Source: Pomacea canaliculata (taxonomy: Eukaryota; Mollusca; Gastropoda; Architaenioglossa; Ampullariidae). Taken from it: a DNA stretch of 64,000 bases. This document shows positions 44,869-57,636 of the stretch, piece after piece. The notes beneath the pieces are model-generated. The model saw nothing but the letters and a program-made list of their open reading frames with translations, was not told the origin of the DNA and ran no database searches. Position numbers and translations under genes: made by a program. The stretch is from the NCBI RefSeq assembly GCF_003073045.1, contig NC_037591.1:23345319-23409318 (forward strand). The letters are read 5' to 3'. Every line of letters starts with the position of its first letter. Within the stretch, counting starts at the first letter, position 1.

Positions 44869-45344
44869 GCACGCATTTTTCATCGATGTACTTGTGTACA
44901 TCTTCGTTATTTATAAAATCGTATTTGATCTTTTTAAGAAGTAGACTTTCAAGCTGGAAAAAGCTTTGTGATAGCTGCCACACTGAGGGTATTCAACACG
45001 AAAACGAGCGAATAAAATGAAGGCATAGTAAGACAAAAGCGAGGAAACGACATTACATCTCAAGATTTCTATTTCAAAAAAAATTTATTTTAAAAGTTTT
45101 TATAGAAATAAATTATATGGATTAAATGTTATTTTTGTTAGGATTGTGAGGTACTCTTTCTCTAATTTTTATTGCGTTCGATCATACAACACCCCGAAGG
45201 CCCGAACCACTTTGCCACTTCGATGTATGCAAAATGCAAAAAAGTAGGCTGACTTCAAGAATGAGGGAAAGTTATCATCAAGCAGCAAGCCTTCGTTTCA
45301 CGCCAAGGAAACATTAGTCTGTCCACAATATTAACAGTCTAGAT

Positions 45345-45774
45345 CAGGGGTGGGCAAAGCACGCCCCGTCTGCCAGGATGTGAAGTGCACTAGGTTAATT
45401 TGATTGAAATGTAATTTTCCAAGTGCAACAGCGTTAGAAATCGGCAGTTCGTAAAATATTCTAACACAAAGTACAAAGATAACAAATAACACTGTTGACA
45501 TGTCTGATGTAGCAGTTAGAGAACATCGGGAGCGGCTGCTTCAAAGGAAAGGCTGGTTTTAAAGCTTATTGTGAGCGAATTCAAACAGCTTCACTTTACG
45601 GAATAAATTCGGTAAGTGAACCCCATTATGTACTCTTTCGTTGTCCATTCCATTATCACTAAGTTTGTTGTGTAGTCACCTTTATGGGGTTATTTTTTAA
45701 AGTATTTTAACGGCCTGCCGCATAGCTTAGAATTCTGAGACCGGCCCGCCAAAAGAAAACTTTGCCCACCTCAG
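45345..45774. mobile_element. hAT-family non-autonomous transposon, 430 bp, with perfect 8-bp target-site duplication
   Basis: The direct repeat GTCTAGAT is intact at 45337-45344 and 45775-45782. Termini are inverted: CAGGGGTGGGCAAAGCACGC on the left and, reversed from the right, CTGAGGTGGGCAAAGTTTTC, with GCGGGCCGG just inside. No transposase is encoded. The perfect duplication suggests a fairly recent insertion. Its termini are related in style to, but distinct from, those at 24465. Confidence 0.9.
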
Positions 45775-46781
45775 GTCTAGATAAAATATGCAAACAAATT
45801 AAACTTGTAAAGATGCACAGAATGTCAATTTATGCGGTATGTGTTCAAGCTATAATCAGCACATAGTAAAGAACAGAACGTAGTCCATTATCACATCCGC
45901 CGTCTGCTTGTTCATTGTAAAAGCTCCTTCACAACCAGGGACACAACTCTGGATTTCTGCTGGGATTTCAGTGCTCGCCCTTTAATCAACTTTCCTCAAC
46001 AGCGGGCAGCATCATCAAGTCGGCAAAACGAGGTCTTCAGGTTTGTTTGTTTTTCTTTTAACCAAAGGATACAGCAGAAAGACAGCATCCTTAATAATTG
46101 TTTTGCTTTCTACCAAAGACGAAAATACGCAAACTGCAGACCATTAGCCAGACCTGCTGGCTGGTACGGATTTTGAATGGCTGCTTAGAGATCTTACTAC
46201 AGAAACAGGTGCGTTAACTTTTACGATTTTCTCTAACCAAAACTACGATTTCTAGTACTATAATGGAAAAAACACGAGGAACTAAATTATCGGGAATGAC
46301 CAGCTATCTGAAGAAACCTCGAACAATCATACATTTTTTAGTTTTCGGGGATTCTCGCACTTTTGACTAGTACCTGTCACCATCCTAAAAACCGAAAGCA
46401 GATGTCATGAGTCTGAGTTTACACCCGCTTTACAGTTCTTCCAAACGGAGGTAGTGATTCCAGAGGTACAGTTTCGGCAGGAAGGCGAGGTCAAAGTTGT
46501 GACAATAATCTGAAAACTACTGACACTCATTGTTGAAAAAATGTCGTTCATGTTGATGTTGATAAAAGCATAAATACGACAGAAAACAGGCATTTTGAGT
46601 GGGAGTGTTACCGATGTGAAATTCTGAGGGTAGGTAGGTCAACATGGTACTCTGAATCCCGGTGGCCTTCAGACGCCACACATTTCAAGTAGTAAGTGAT
46701 ATAGTTTCCTTGTATAAATACTAGATGCAAATCAGAGTTGTTAAAGACCCGCAAACTTTTACGAAGATGTGTGTCCTGTCA

Positions 46782-49700
46782 TCAGTGAACCCGTCTCTTC
46801 AGTCGAATGTGAACACCATTTCTGGGGCTCAAGTGTGGGCGCAATGCCACCGGAAGCGGATCTTGCGTTAAGTCAGAGGTCGAGATCTCAAAGTTCTGAA
46901 GGAGCTTGATGATTGCTACTTTGAGCTGCAGCTGGGCCAGGCGAATTCCCACACACATGCGCGGTCCGCCTCCGAAAGGAAGCCAAGAACCAGGATGTCT
47001 TAATTCATCTTTTGAAAATCTGCGACAAAAGAGAATTCCTGTATAGGCACTCAATACACTTGTGACTGGTAGTCACATGATCAACATGGAGTGTAGTCAT
47101 GGACCGTATATTAACTAAATTGCTGGCGGTCTGCTAAGACCAATTATTAGCCTTTCGGGAAGTAGTGAGCTACCAGGTTTCGGCAAGCCCTTTGACAACC
47201 AACTCTCAGAACCACACAAAGCCGAGAATGCACAGTATACTTACAATAAATTTGTTGCTTAGATAATTTAATACTTTTTTCTTTTTGGCAGAAATCGTCG
47301 ACCCCAACTCTCCTCGGCTTAGAGCCAATAAATAAAAAATATCACAGCTTGAGCTTTTGTGCCTCCGCCAGCACGAGATATCGTCTGCTCTTTCCCTTCG
47401 TGTTGATAGTGAAATGGGAAGCTATTTAATAAAGCCTCGTTCTAGACGTTAAGTGGAAAATTCGTCTGCCAGCAGTCCATTTAATAAACATTCTTTGGTG
47501 TACTATCTCATGTGAGGTTACAATACAAATACATTAATAAACCTGCCTTGCCTACTCGTCTTCTTATTGTTGAGTTGCTATTCAGTACTTGAAAGAGAAA
47601 GAGAGGAGGTGTCAATACCTTTCTGGTTTAAAGGTAAGAGGGTCCGGGTAGATCTCCGGGTCCATGTACTGCGTGATCCCCATTAGACGAACCTCCGTGC
47701 CCGCTCGAAACTGAACGCCGTTCACTACACAGTCCTCTGAACAAGTGCGAGCCACCCTGCAATGACGAACAATAAATACGTTTTCTTTCCGTCCATACTG
47801 CATATTTCTCTTCTGTGAAAGTTGCACGTGCACAAAAGAATTCTAGACTAATCAATAGCAGAATATAAGCACTATAATGAGGAACACATTGTGTGCGCAT
47901 GCACATACACACCCCCTCAAAGATTCTACAGATCTTTTTCACAGTTACGACTGACAGGAAGATAGTAAGAAATGTTGAGAAGACGACAAAGAGAGCACAA
48001 CATACCCCGGAGCAACAGGATACAATCTCAGAGATTCATTGATGACCTGGTCTAAGTAGTCTATTTGTCGAACCTGGTCTATAGTAAAGACCCCCTGAAA
48101 GCGAGAAACAAATAAATTGTCGCACCGTTAAGGTTTGGGCAAGGAGAGGGGTCTGTGTTTTATCGAAACAGATCGTGATTTGTTCTGTCTGCAAGACTGT
48201 TGCATTCGTACGTCTTTTACAGTGAGAGAAAGAAAGTATCATCTCAAGTAAAAATTGTAATGCATAGTGTGTACGTATAACCAAGCATATAATCATCAAG
48301 AGAAACAGTTGTACAGAATATCAACACAAGTGCATTTTGATTGGGAGAATGTGACTGGTGGTAGTGTAGGAGAAGGTGAAGGTAAGAAATTCTATATCGG
48401 TTACAGACAACTGCGAGCGAGATAGAGAAAGAGGTTCTCCATGTCTTTACCTCCACCCCACAAACGTCTTGCACTTCTTGCCACAACTTCTCCTGGTGGC
48501 GTGGATGGACGGCCAGGCAGTGGAGTGTGAAGCCGAGGGCTGAGGCAGTGGGGCCAACCCCTCCCCCGACCATGCCTGACGTCAGGCCTAGGATCTCGGT
48601 GGTGGTCAGCGGGCTGCGCGCGGGGTTGGTGGCATGGTCCTTGCTGGTGGCGTTATAGGTCAGCAGGTGTTGCAGAACATTTTTTGTCCTCGCAGACGTA
48701 TTTAGCTGCGAAGTACAACACGTGCTTCTAGCAATGCCTTGGCAAAAAAACGTACCCGATTTTTCTACCCACAGCTATAACATTCATGTACTCTTTTTGT
48801 AATAATTTGGCTACACCACCCGTTTAAGACTAAAGAGACTCAACATGTTATGCATGATATAAAATGGTTTATCTTTGTTAGAGTACAGTGTGGTGATTAA
48901 AATAAAAAATACTCTAGAACGTATTGGCACCAACCTTTCGTCGCTCCAATTCCATATGTTGAGAAAGGTGATCAAAACATTCTTTGGCCAGGCGTTTGTG
49001 CTTGATGTCCAGTATCTTCAAGACTTCAAGCCAGTGATATACACCTGTCAATACCATTATACATTACAATATATCAACATGTCAGAAAATGCAAGTGTAG
49101 GCACGCAAGAGCAATGGCACGCACACTCGCACGCCTACATCTGCAACATTATGTAAGTAGTTATTATACACATGCGTGCTCTGAATTAATCCCCCGCCTT
49201 TTCTTCTGTGCTCATGTCACTAGGAAAAAAAAATGTACACTCCACGAGTCCCTTTTAATGTGACACCAAGTAAATATACTTCTAGCATCCTTCTACCAAC
49301 CAATAAATGAAAACTAGTGTTCTCATATGCCATCCAACTGCATCTTCAAATGCCTCTGCAAAATCACCCATAGCTCAAAGAATATTTTATTACTTTAAGA
49401 ATGAGGTTGTAGTTTAAGGATGTTTCCTCCGTTTGAGACTAGGGGACACTGACTCAGAGAAAGTGCGAGGCAGAGAGAATGGGTGGCAGGGTGAAAGAGG
49501 ATAACCATTTTATGCTCAGATAACTCACGGGCTAAGCCAGAAGCCGGGTTTTCAGGTGAAGCAGAATTGTGGTACGCGTGCATGTATTGTAGCATCAGGC
49601 ATCCTTCTGCGTCGGCTATGGCGTTGGTCTCGAGGCCGAGGGCTGTTGAGGTCACAGAATCCAGCGCATAACGCTCATTGAGGCTGCAATAGGTAACACG

Positions 49701-52700
49701 GATATATGTTGCATACTTCCATCACACGGCAGTGAGCACACTGAATGAATGCTAATCAACATCATGTCAGCAATATGAAATGAAGCAGCTGTCTCTCACA
49801 AATTGGTGAATGAGTTTATAGACTCAACGTTCTATGCTCTGACACAAGCAAAGCGGGGAAAAAACCACGAAAACTTTCAAGTTAATAAAACATTATTATC
49901 CCTATTTTTTTTTTCTTTCCATTTTACCCCCAGTTCGTCCCTCTTCATTTAATATTCATTTCATGAATGCCTCTTATGCCTCGACCTGCCCATTATTAAA
50001 GCTTCTGCACCGCATTTCACCGTTACGGTTCTATAATACGGTGTTTAGATCTTTATAATATTATTTTAATGTCTGTTTTCACAATTAGAGCAGAAGCAAG
50101 TGTATTTAATGAAAGTTATGTCACGTAGTTACAATTTACAAAATGCACCTTTTACCTTTGGATGTCGAATCCTTCTGGGTATTTCAAATCCAGCTGCTGA
50201 AGCTTATCAACAAACCGATCGGCAACGGACAGCAATTTTGGAAACATCTGGAACATGCCATAACATGCTAAAATCGTTTATTGTGAATGAAAGATTAATG
50301 CTCTAAGTGTTTTACGCTTTTACAAAAAAAGCTTATGTTCGATGAAAGCACACTGCACTACAGAATGTACAATGGCATGATGAGTCTTAATAGCACAGCG
50401 CCACAAAATCATCATTAAAAAAATAAACACGAACAATAAAAAGTAAATAAAACCTCTGAACTGTTTAGCACTACATGTTGTCGGTGTTCATTGTTCATTA
50501 TGCCGGTGTTAGTTGGTGTTGGTGTCGGTGGTCATTACGCACCATACTGAGGTTGGTGTTCTTAAACGCCGACGCCGTGGCTTCACGCATTAGTTTCCAT
50601 TGGGTGCCGTTGAGGTTTTGTAGAACTCCCTCTTCCTCTCCGTGCAGGAAAGGCAAAATGCGCTGCGACAAATGTAATTACATGTTTAAAAAATGCACTT
50701 AGATTAGGATTTACTTTCTACATTTACTGTCTACGTGAACTAAATAATTTTGCATGCGGGCTAGCATTTGAGCTAGTAAAGCCAGCTTAGCTGCTCATCC
50801 AGTACCTCTGACGTCATTAACGAACCTGAAGTGCTTCCTCGGAATAGAGAATGACTTTCAGAAACGAACGTGTTTTGCATGCGTGCTTGCGTGTGTGTGT
50901 GTGGTTGAATGTGTATGTGTGTGTGTGTGCGCGCGCGCACGTTTTGACATAGGTCTGTGGAGAAAGTGAAGACAGAAGACGAGCGTCCAGATAAATTGTC
51001 CATCTTACCGGCCTGCCGTTAAACTTGAAAAAGTTCTTGACAAGGATCTTCTGAATGAGATCAGGATCGGACACTACAATACTTGGAGTCAGCCCCTGGT
51101 AGAATCTAAGCAAGAAACACATGATTCACACATTTACCAGTCACGAAGGGGTAGCCACATTCACTTCACATTCTTCTATTAAGGTAAAGTTTGATTTTGT
51201 TCCTTCAAATATAATTTCAAAATTTCTCAAAATAAAAGTAAAACAAAACGTTTAACTTTGAAAATCAGGTCATAACGATATATGCTTGGAGTTTTCATTA
51301 CATTAAAAAAGCCTTGATAATACCGTTAGTCAATATGAGCTGATACGTTCCTTGTAATACTGTAAAAGCAATACAGATAGTCAATGACAATTATTGACCT
51401 TTCCGACTTACCCAAATACTTTGCCAAATCGCTTTGTGAGCTCACAAAATGTTTGACCGGGGTCCTGAAACACAATAAATATTCTGATATGGGTTTTTCC
51501 CTTAAAGCAGGTATGTCATATCGTGGAAATAATGTTCTCCCCTCCTGACCCTGTATCGTGGCAAAGTTGTTATCAGCATACCAGCATTATTTCGCCAGTT
51601 CGCGTGTCAAGCTAAACTAAACAACAAAAATATGAAATATGTACATTAAGTGGCATTCAAACCCATAGATGGATTTGAATAGGTAAAGAGCGGAATAATT
51701 CATAAATTACATCGAAAGACTTTAGTTTTACCTTTCCGGCAAACTCTCCGAGGTTTCCGATGAGATAGACAGGCTTTGGACCATTCACGCCATCTTTGAT
51801 AAAAACTTTGTAGTTCTCCTTCAAATATCTGTAACCATAGCATATATGATATAGTGAGCATATTGTGATCTATTCACTCCACAGTTTTTCTGCGAGGTTT
51901 TTTCTCATTATTTTAATCTCTCTCTCTATTACGTCTCTTTAGTGGTAGAGGGACGACTAACCCTTCAGACTTTTACATTAAAGAAAAATATCAGTGTTTT
52001 GTATCTTTTATTTATTTACTTTGCTTTCATGTTCAGATGATACATATCTATTCGAAAATATGAATATATCCATACAACAATCTGACAAAGCAGTACCTGT
52101 TGGTCACAAAAGGTTGACATGAGGTTGAATAGCTAGCGCAGCCACACCCATTGAATGAGTAATAGTTTGGTTTTTTTAAAGATAGTAAAAGAGAAAAAGG
52201 GAAACGATATAATTAACTGTCGCCGGCCAGCGCTTCCCTTCCCAAGGTGACACGGCAAGTGGAGGGACACCAAGAGAAGGGGAGTGGAGGCTGTCTTCTT
52301 AGAAAGGTGCGGTGTTCATTTTTTGTGTATCTCTGATTTGTTTTGTATGTTGACTTTTTCTGTATTCTTTAGGATATTGTGTGTATGTGTGGAAGATATG
52401 TATATATGGATTCTGAAACAGTAGTCACCAGTGACTGTTTCTTAGTTTATCGTTGCCACAATGGAATAACATAACCCAGTGACTGAAATTAAGAGCATCG
52501 TCCGATTAATCATCAGTGTAAGCAGTGTTAACGGCGACCTTCAGCAGAACTTTAAACTCTATTGTTCTTATGCTTGATAACCAGCCTGAGAAAAGGAATT
52601 TTCTTTCAGGATTGTGTTTACAATAAGAGATATTATTTAGTAATAATAAAAGTAGTAAAGATTGACTGATGTATGTACAGTGATAAATAATTCTACATTT

Positions 52701-53831
52701 ATCGTGTATTTTTATAAGTTACCGTACCATAAATTTTGTTAATATAATTAAATGTATACAGGCCTGCACAAGAGGTAGAGATAGTTATCTTGTTTTTGTG
52801 AAGAAAAATATCCAGGTGTCTACATGTAAGCGAGTGTCTGTGAGACTTTTTAAACAGTGGTTTGACAGAATCATGCAAAGCCGGTTCATCGAAAAGGAAG
52901 ATCTACAATATTCACATTCGTTCACAAAGGTAATTTTTTTTTAGAAGTTGTCAAAAGTAAATTATCTCATTTAAATGCTGAAAGGGAGTCAGCAGGCTAT
53001 CCCAATGGCTGCTTTATTTAGTAGGAAAGGCATTCCATCTTAAGGTGATTTCACCCTATGGGGTGAGGAGGAAACCGGAGTACCCGGAGAAATCCCCTAC
53101 GCCCAGCCATACGGACAGATGTTACATACAGAGAGTGTCCCAAGACGAGATTTGAACCCTTAGCGTCTCACTGCAGTGGTGACAAGAGAGTGTTTTAACC
53201 AATTCACTCCCGGGCATCCCTCTCTAACTTCCACATTTGGAAATTCTTCCTAACAAAAGCAACATTTTATATCTGATCTTTTTAGGGGTGGGGATCTCTG
53301 AGTACTAAAATATATACTACATGTCATCACAAAAATGAGCAGATACATCCTGGTACAATAAGTATACAACAGGTCGCAATATTTAAAATAATTATTAAAA
53401 CTATATTTATTGTTATACTATGGTTGTTGTTATTATAACTGGCACAAACATGCTTTGTCCAAGGACATTAGCAAATACATGGCCGAAGCTGAAGTTTACT
53501 GCGCTACCTCGCTTTGTTTATTGTCTTCAGTTGACGGAAACTGGACGACGAGTGCTAGAGATATGTAAATGAATCTATTCCTTAGAAAATAATTTTATGA
53601 ATAATGCTTGCTTTTTCTGTTAAGACTGTAAGAAATAATGAAACTTAAAACTTTTTATTTTCTGCAATTGCAGCTTAAAACACCGATCAGTCGTACATAC
53701 ACGGAGCTGCCATTACACACAGTGTAAAGCTTCATAGCATGTAAAACAAAATAATAATATGTTTGAAGAAAAATGTTTCACCTGTATAAAAGAATCAGCG
53801 CACAGAGTAGGAAGATAAGAGTCAGATACAT
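46782..53831 (-). CDS. Microsomal cytochrome P450 (CYP3-clan-like), complete, twelve exons, 497 aa
   Basis: Minus-strand exons: 53831-53782, 51828-51732, 51464-51412, 51105-51009, 50662-50543, 50247-50156, 49683-49529, 49044-48935, 48705-48451, 48094-48006, 47756-47619, 47019-46782; 1494 nt, phases consistent. Residues 1-17 (MYLTLIFLLCALILLYR) are the membrane anchor, then GVNGPKPVYLIGNL, the usual proline-rich hinge. The C-helix W121-x3-R125 is present. The K-helix is E363-S-L-R366 and the meander FKPERF (415-420). The heme loop F434-GGGPR-M-C441-V-G has the cysteine ligand. The I-helix reads G305-GGVGPTAS313, where the acid of the usual (A/G)Gx(D/E)T(T/S) is missing. Heme-loop wording and length suggest the CYP3/CYP5 clan, but the family is not assigned. 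The start is the ATG 54 bp upstream in the anchor frame; a more 5' ATG at 53901 is in another frame. P450s of this type are ER heme enzymes, usually oxidising lipids or xenobiotics. Confidence 0.95.
50885..50940. repeat. (TG)n/(CG)n simple repeat in P450 intron 4
   Basis: Alternating TG dinucleotides from about 50889 run into a CGCGCGCG block ending near 50940. Alternating purine-pyrimidine DNA of this kind can form Z-DNA; no function is implied. Confidence 0.85.
53030..53219 (-). repeat. tRNA-derived SINE (copy C, different family), minus strand
   Basis: Read on the minus strand the element begins GGATGCCCGGGAGTGAATTG, has box A TGGTTAAAACACTC (53201..53188) and box B GGGTTCAAATCTCGTC (53159..53144), then a body with the reverse of GAGGAAACCGGAGTACCCGG. 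The head and body differ from the SINEs at 4321 and 59151, so it is a second family. It lies in P450 intron 1. Box spacing is tRNA-like, but no cloverleaf continues into the body. Confidence 0.75.
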
Positions 53832-53914
53832 GCTGCCCGGTATTTCTCGCACCTTGCGAGCGGCAACAGAAGTTCCAGGGACGCCGTAGTGTCGTCTGCA
53901 TCGCGAAGGTGGCC

Positions 53915-53922
53915 TATATATA
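53915..53922 (-). promoter_or_regulatory. TATA box of the P450 gene
   Basis: TATATATA (palindromic) lies 84-91 bp upstream of the P450 start codon at 53831. A start of transcription about 30 bp downstream would fall near 53890, giving a 5' UTR of roughly 60 bp and excluding the out-of-frame ATG at 53901. GC-rich DNA flanks it. Confidence 0.6.
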
Positions 53923-55542
53923 GCGCGTTAATCACGAGGCGGCGCATGCGCAGGCGAACGTTTCCACCGTCTGCGATGTCAACCGTTTGAGGACAAGCGG
54001 ACGAGCGGGTGGTAAACTACCGTCTTGTCAAGTGTTTCATGATTTATTTGTGTGAAAAGGGGCTGGTTGGTGTGAAGAAGGGTAGAAAGTGAAGGGAGAA
54101 TGATAAAGTTCAAAAGTCCAAGCACTTTTAAAAATATTTACTTACAAATTGATTAAAAATGAATTCATAGTGAAGTATTAGGAAGGACTGGCTGTGAGGG
54201 TGGCTGGACTAGCGATGGGTTATTTTCAGAGTTCCGCGAGCGAATAAATAAAGAAGAAAGAAAACATTATTTCTTGTTTATAAATCTCACTGAGGATCAC
54301 AGGGAAAATATTAAGATAATACAAGCGAAGCCAGGAATTCCTAAGCGTATAAGTTGCGGGGGAATCCCCTTTGTTGGACTTCGCCAAGATGTACATATCA
54401 GTCGAGGTGGTGTCTGATTCTAATTTCTCCTCTAGAGTCAGCTCCCGCAGCTCATTTAAAGGGATACAGCCACCTGTGCAACTCTTTATATACATTTGAA
54501 TCGGGTTTTGGGAGTAGGATGCTTTCACGCATACATGAAAATCTGTAAACACTCTCGATCGAAACTTCTGAGTGGGCTGCCAGAAAAGGCAGAAATGTTG
54601 TTTCGTTAAAATTTATCAGAATTTAAATATAAATTCATTTTCTTTTACTATTTTTGAATGTTTATAAATTGTTCTGTTAATCTGAAGCCTCATTTTTCTT
54701 TATCTGTATGATTTTTATTTTCCACTGCGTTTTTATGCTCTTGAGCATCATTTTACACAATCTTAAAAATGTATTTACTTCCCTCCTTTTATGTCTGCGA
54801 AATGTTTGGCTTATACTGTCATACTGCACTAGGAAACACCTGTCGATCCGTGGCGCTAGGGAGAATATAGCACAGCTTTATGAAGCTAGTAACTTCAGTG
54901 GGGTGGGAAATACCAATACAAATATGGGAGCGCCGGTAATAAATCTTCACCTCAACAGTGCAGCCACAGCTCCCCCAGTCTACGCCAGTGAGGCGCAAAC
55001 ATTGTTTGTCACATTCGTTGCTCGTTGATAAAGAAAGCTAAGAATAATTATTGATCATTATACCCGAAGTACATTCATGTACGTGCTTAGTCAAATAATT
55101 TTCCTTTACGAATTGAAATAAATCTCCAGATGCAAGACTTCAACGAAGGGTTGACCTCGTCTTTTTTTAAAAAAAAAAAAAAGAGGAGAAAGGGAAAGAG
55201 GAAGTGCGATTGAGTGCAGTCCTCGCACTCGGTAGGCGACAGAGTTGACTGCATCGGCAGCCTGCAATGTAGGCGTCTTGACAAACACTGGTGTCCGTTA
55301 AGGAATTCTGCTAAAGTGCGGTTGACCCCAGCGGCAAGTTCAAGAAGCGATCGGCTTTGGGAGACGTCTGAACAAGTTTTTTTTCCCCACCAGCTCCCCA
55401 CCCCAGCCCTCCAATCTACAGGCCCCTCATCAAAGCAGCAGTTGCTTTGATGGCAATAGGAGCGTTTAAAGAATCGCACTTCAGTTCGACGGGTTAACAA
55501 CAGTACTGTCGGTCACAGGAAACTTTGGAGAACTCATTGCTC
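53923..55542. other. Upstream region of the P450 gene and possible promoter of a plus-strand gene
   Basis: No coding exon is supported. From 55180 to 55540 the DNA is less AT-rich and resembles a promoter or 5' UTR leading to the candidate first exon at 55543. A minus frame at 54226-54552 includes a coding-looking stretch (LNELRELTLEEKLESD) but has no family match or clear splice signals. Confidence 0.4.
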
Positions 55543-55608
55543 ATGGCAGACCTTGAGAGCAGCAGACACAAGGACGCAAAAGCACCTGCTGCTGTTATTG
55601 TCGATGAG
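55543..55608 (+). CDS. Candidate first coding exon of an unidentified plus-strand gene
   Basis: An ATG at 55543 in the context CTCATGGCAG opens 22 codons (MADLESSRHKDAKAPAAVIV then DE) that end at GAG followed by the donor GTTTGT at 55609. The phase is 0. The hydrophilic, Ala/Lys-rich start is typical of the cytosolic N-terminus of many proteins, including transporters, but nothing diagnostic is present. No continuation exon was found in the 8 kb to the right. It could equally be chance. Confidence 0.3.
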
Positions 55609-55834
55609 GTTTGTTTTTTGTTCTTTTTTCTTTTATGGTGTCGGTGGTGGAGGTGGCGGTGGTGGTTGGGGGGGGGGATGTTTCCACTGAAAGTGCTAGG
55701 TTCGGTTGTGGAGGGGGGAGAGTATAGGTACTTAACACCAAATGCGTCAAGTCAGCTTGCGTTTTTCATTGGAATAAAGAGACTATAAGAGCGCAAATGC
55801 AAAAATTACGGATAAACCACTACACTAGCACACA

Positions 55835-55870
55835 TACACGCGCGCGCACACACACACAAGCGCGCGCACT
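55835..55870. repeat. (CG)n/(CA)n simple repeat
   Basis: Alternating CGCG and CACA dinucleotides, similar in type to the repeat at 50885-50940. Confidence 0.8.
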
Positions 55871-56555
55871 TCAAAAGAACGCAGTGTATGATTATTAAGC
55901 GTTAACCGAGCCGTTAAATAACAGAATCAAACGCAAGCCTAATCACCTCAGCTGACTGACATTAGTCACGGGTATGAAACTATATTTTGGGCATTAAAAA
56001 AAATATTTAGCTGTTGAATATTCCTGCTCGCAGCCACGCCGCTTTTGTGGACATGTTTTGTCAGGTTCAAGCCGATCCACAGCATGGAGGCCAACTCTCT
56101 TGCACTGAGCACACAATTCGCCGAAAGCTAACCCCAAGAACGATTAGTTCAGCCACATTTCCGCAAATCTGTGTCGACTCCCTGCGGGTGGAGGTGGAAT
56201 GAATGTCGAGGCCTCCAGGGAAGACGCGTCCTTGACCGTAGGAAGTCTCTCGACGGAAGCCTCGCTTTTTTTTTTTTTCAGTGGGCGTCAGAAAGTAGTT
56301 CTTCTGGTGGAAGGCGGGGAGGGGAAGTAAAGTGGGAAGGGGGATGTCAAGGACGAGGTGTATAGAAAGAAGGAAAAGAAAAAAAAAAGATGTAGAGCAA
56401 TAGGAGGAGACCGTTATTGATCGGATGGTGTTGGAGGCAAGTCGGGGAAGAAGTGATATCAGTTGACTGCAATTATCAAAATTATTATGAAGGTTAGTCG
56501 TGTCTTTACAACTGCAGGAGAAAAGTATCACAACAACACCTAGTCAATAATAGTA

Positions 56556-56679
56556 CCGTAAACTTCGAACTATAAGTCGCGACTTTTTTCCCCAGCTTTA
56601 AAACCTTCTTTTTGCGAAGAAAGTAGACATTCAAAAAAAAAAAAAAAAAAAATTATTGGGTGCGGCACGAAATGTATGG
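56556..56679. mobile_element. Short MITE, 124 bp, same family as 23228-23596
   Basis: The left end is CCGTAAACTTCG and the right end, reversed, CCATACATTTCG. The left half reads ACTATAAGTCGC and then TTTTTTCCCCAGCTTTAAAA, shared with the minus strand of the copy at 23228. The centre is a 22-base A run. It is a heavily shortened derivative. Confidence 0.6.
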
Positions 56680-57636
56680 TAATAGTTTTCAAGTTTTCAC
56701 AATGGCGTTGAAGGTGTACGCCTGCCATGTCTGAGTGACTGTATCTGTCCTTTTCATGTTTAAATACCAATGCGACATAGCCAACATGTACATGCTTGTA
56801 GATTATAAATACTAATTTATTGAAATGAATGAAGTCGCGCTTGCGTGCACACAAACGCACACAAAAATACTTGTCATGGCGATTTGGAATGAGTAACGCG
56901 CTGGAAGCCCTTGCCGATGGTAGAGACAGCAGGAGGGATACGAAATAAAGATATGTCAACGCCATCTTTAACAGTTACACCTGTAGTGTAGTCAATAACT
57001 AACCCAGTACATGTGCAGAGACCATGACGGTAGGGACCCCGTAACCTACATAGTAAGCACTCTTACTGCACACGACATTTTTACGAAAGTCGGTGAGAGC
57101 GCTTTGCTCTCGCTCTCGGTTTCAAAACAATGAACGTGTATTTCATACCATTTCAGGCAACTTCTCATGGTACTCGAGCGTGCTCTCCTCTTTCAAGGCT
57201 TTGTGAAAACCGAGATATTGTGACTACTGTCCGCGAAAGGTCTCCAAGAATGCGAACTTTTTCACGAAAAGGTGGGTAGAGGGGTCCAAAATGCTTTACC
57301 CCTCAAAAGCCTGAACAAATAGTCCTCCTTCCATTATCGGGAGAGAAACCACAAATATCACCGGCCAAAGCCATGGAATCACGAATATGAATGGACATGC
57401 ATGATTAACATATGTCCAGGTCAATAGGAGAGCTGGATCTCTTTCTGTGATGTGTGTAGACTTGTATCTCGAGAATACAGGTGAGTTTCTCAAATATATT
57501 TAGGAAAGCGCTATCTTGTGTCGATTCCGTCTGATCACTCGTAGAACCAAAACTCAGGTAGACTTTTAAACCTTCCACCTATATACCCGCTCAACGTCTC
57601 TAGGAGCTTACGAATTAACATTAGAATCAGTCAGGC

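Larger units (their letters stand above)
44761..46781. other. Convergent spacer between the secreted-protein gene and the P450 gene
   Basis: It contains the poly(A) signal of the upstream gene, a 430-bp hAT element and AT-rich DNA. The P450 3' UTR runs leftward from 46781; no clear AATAAA was singled out on that strand. Nothing else was recognised. Confidence 0.5.

Noticed and set aside
53144-53201. Possible tRNA gene (good A and B boxes)
   Set aside because: The boxes belong to a SINE head; the 3' half needed for an acceptor stem is replaced by the SINE body.
54226-54552. 108-codon minus frame with a coding-looking stretch (LNELRELTLEEKLESD)
   Set aside because: No family match, no convincing splice sites and no neighbouring exons; kept only as a remark in the spacer entry.
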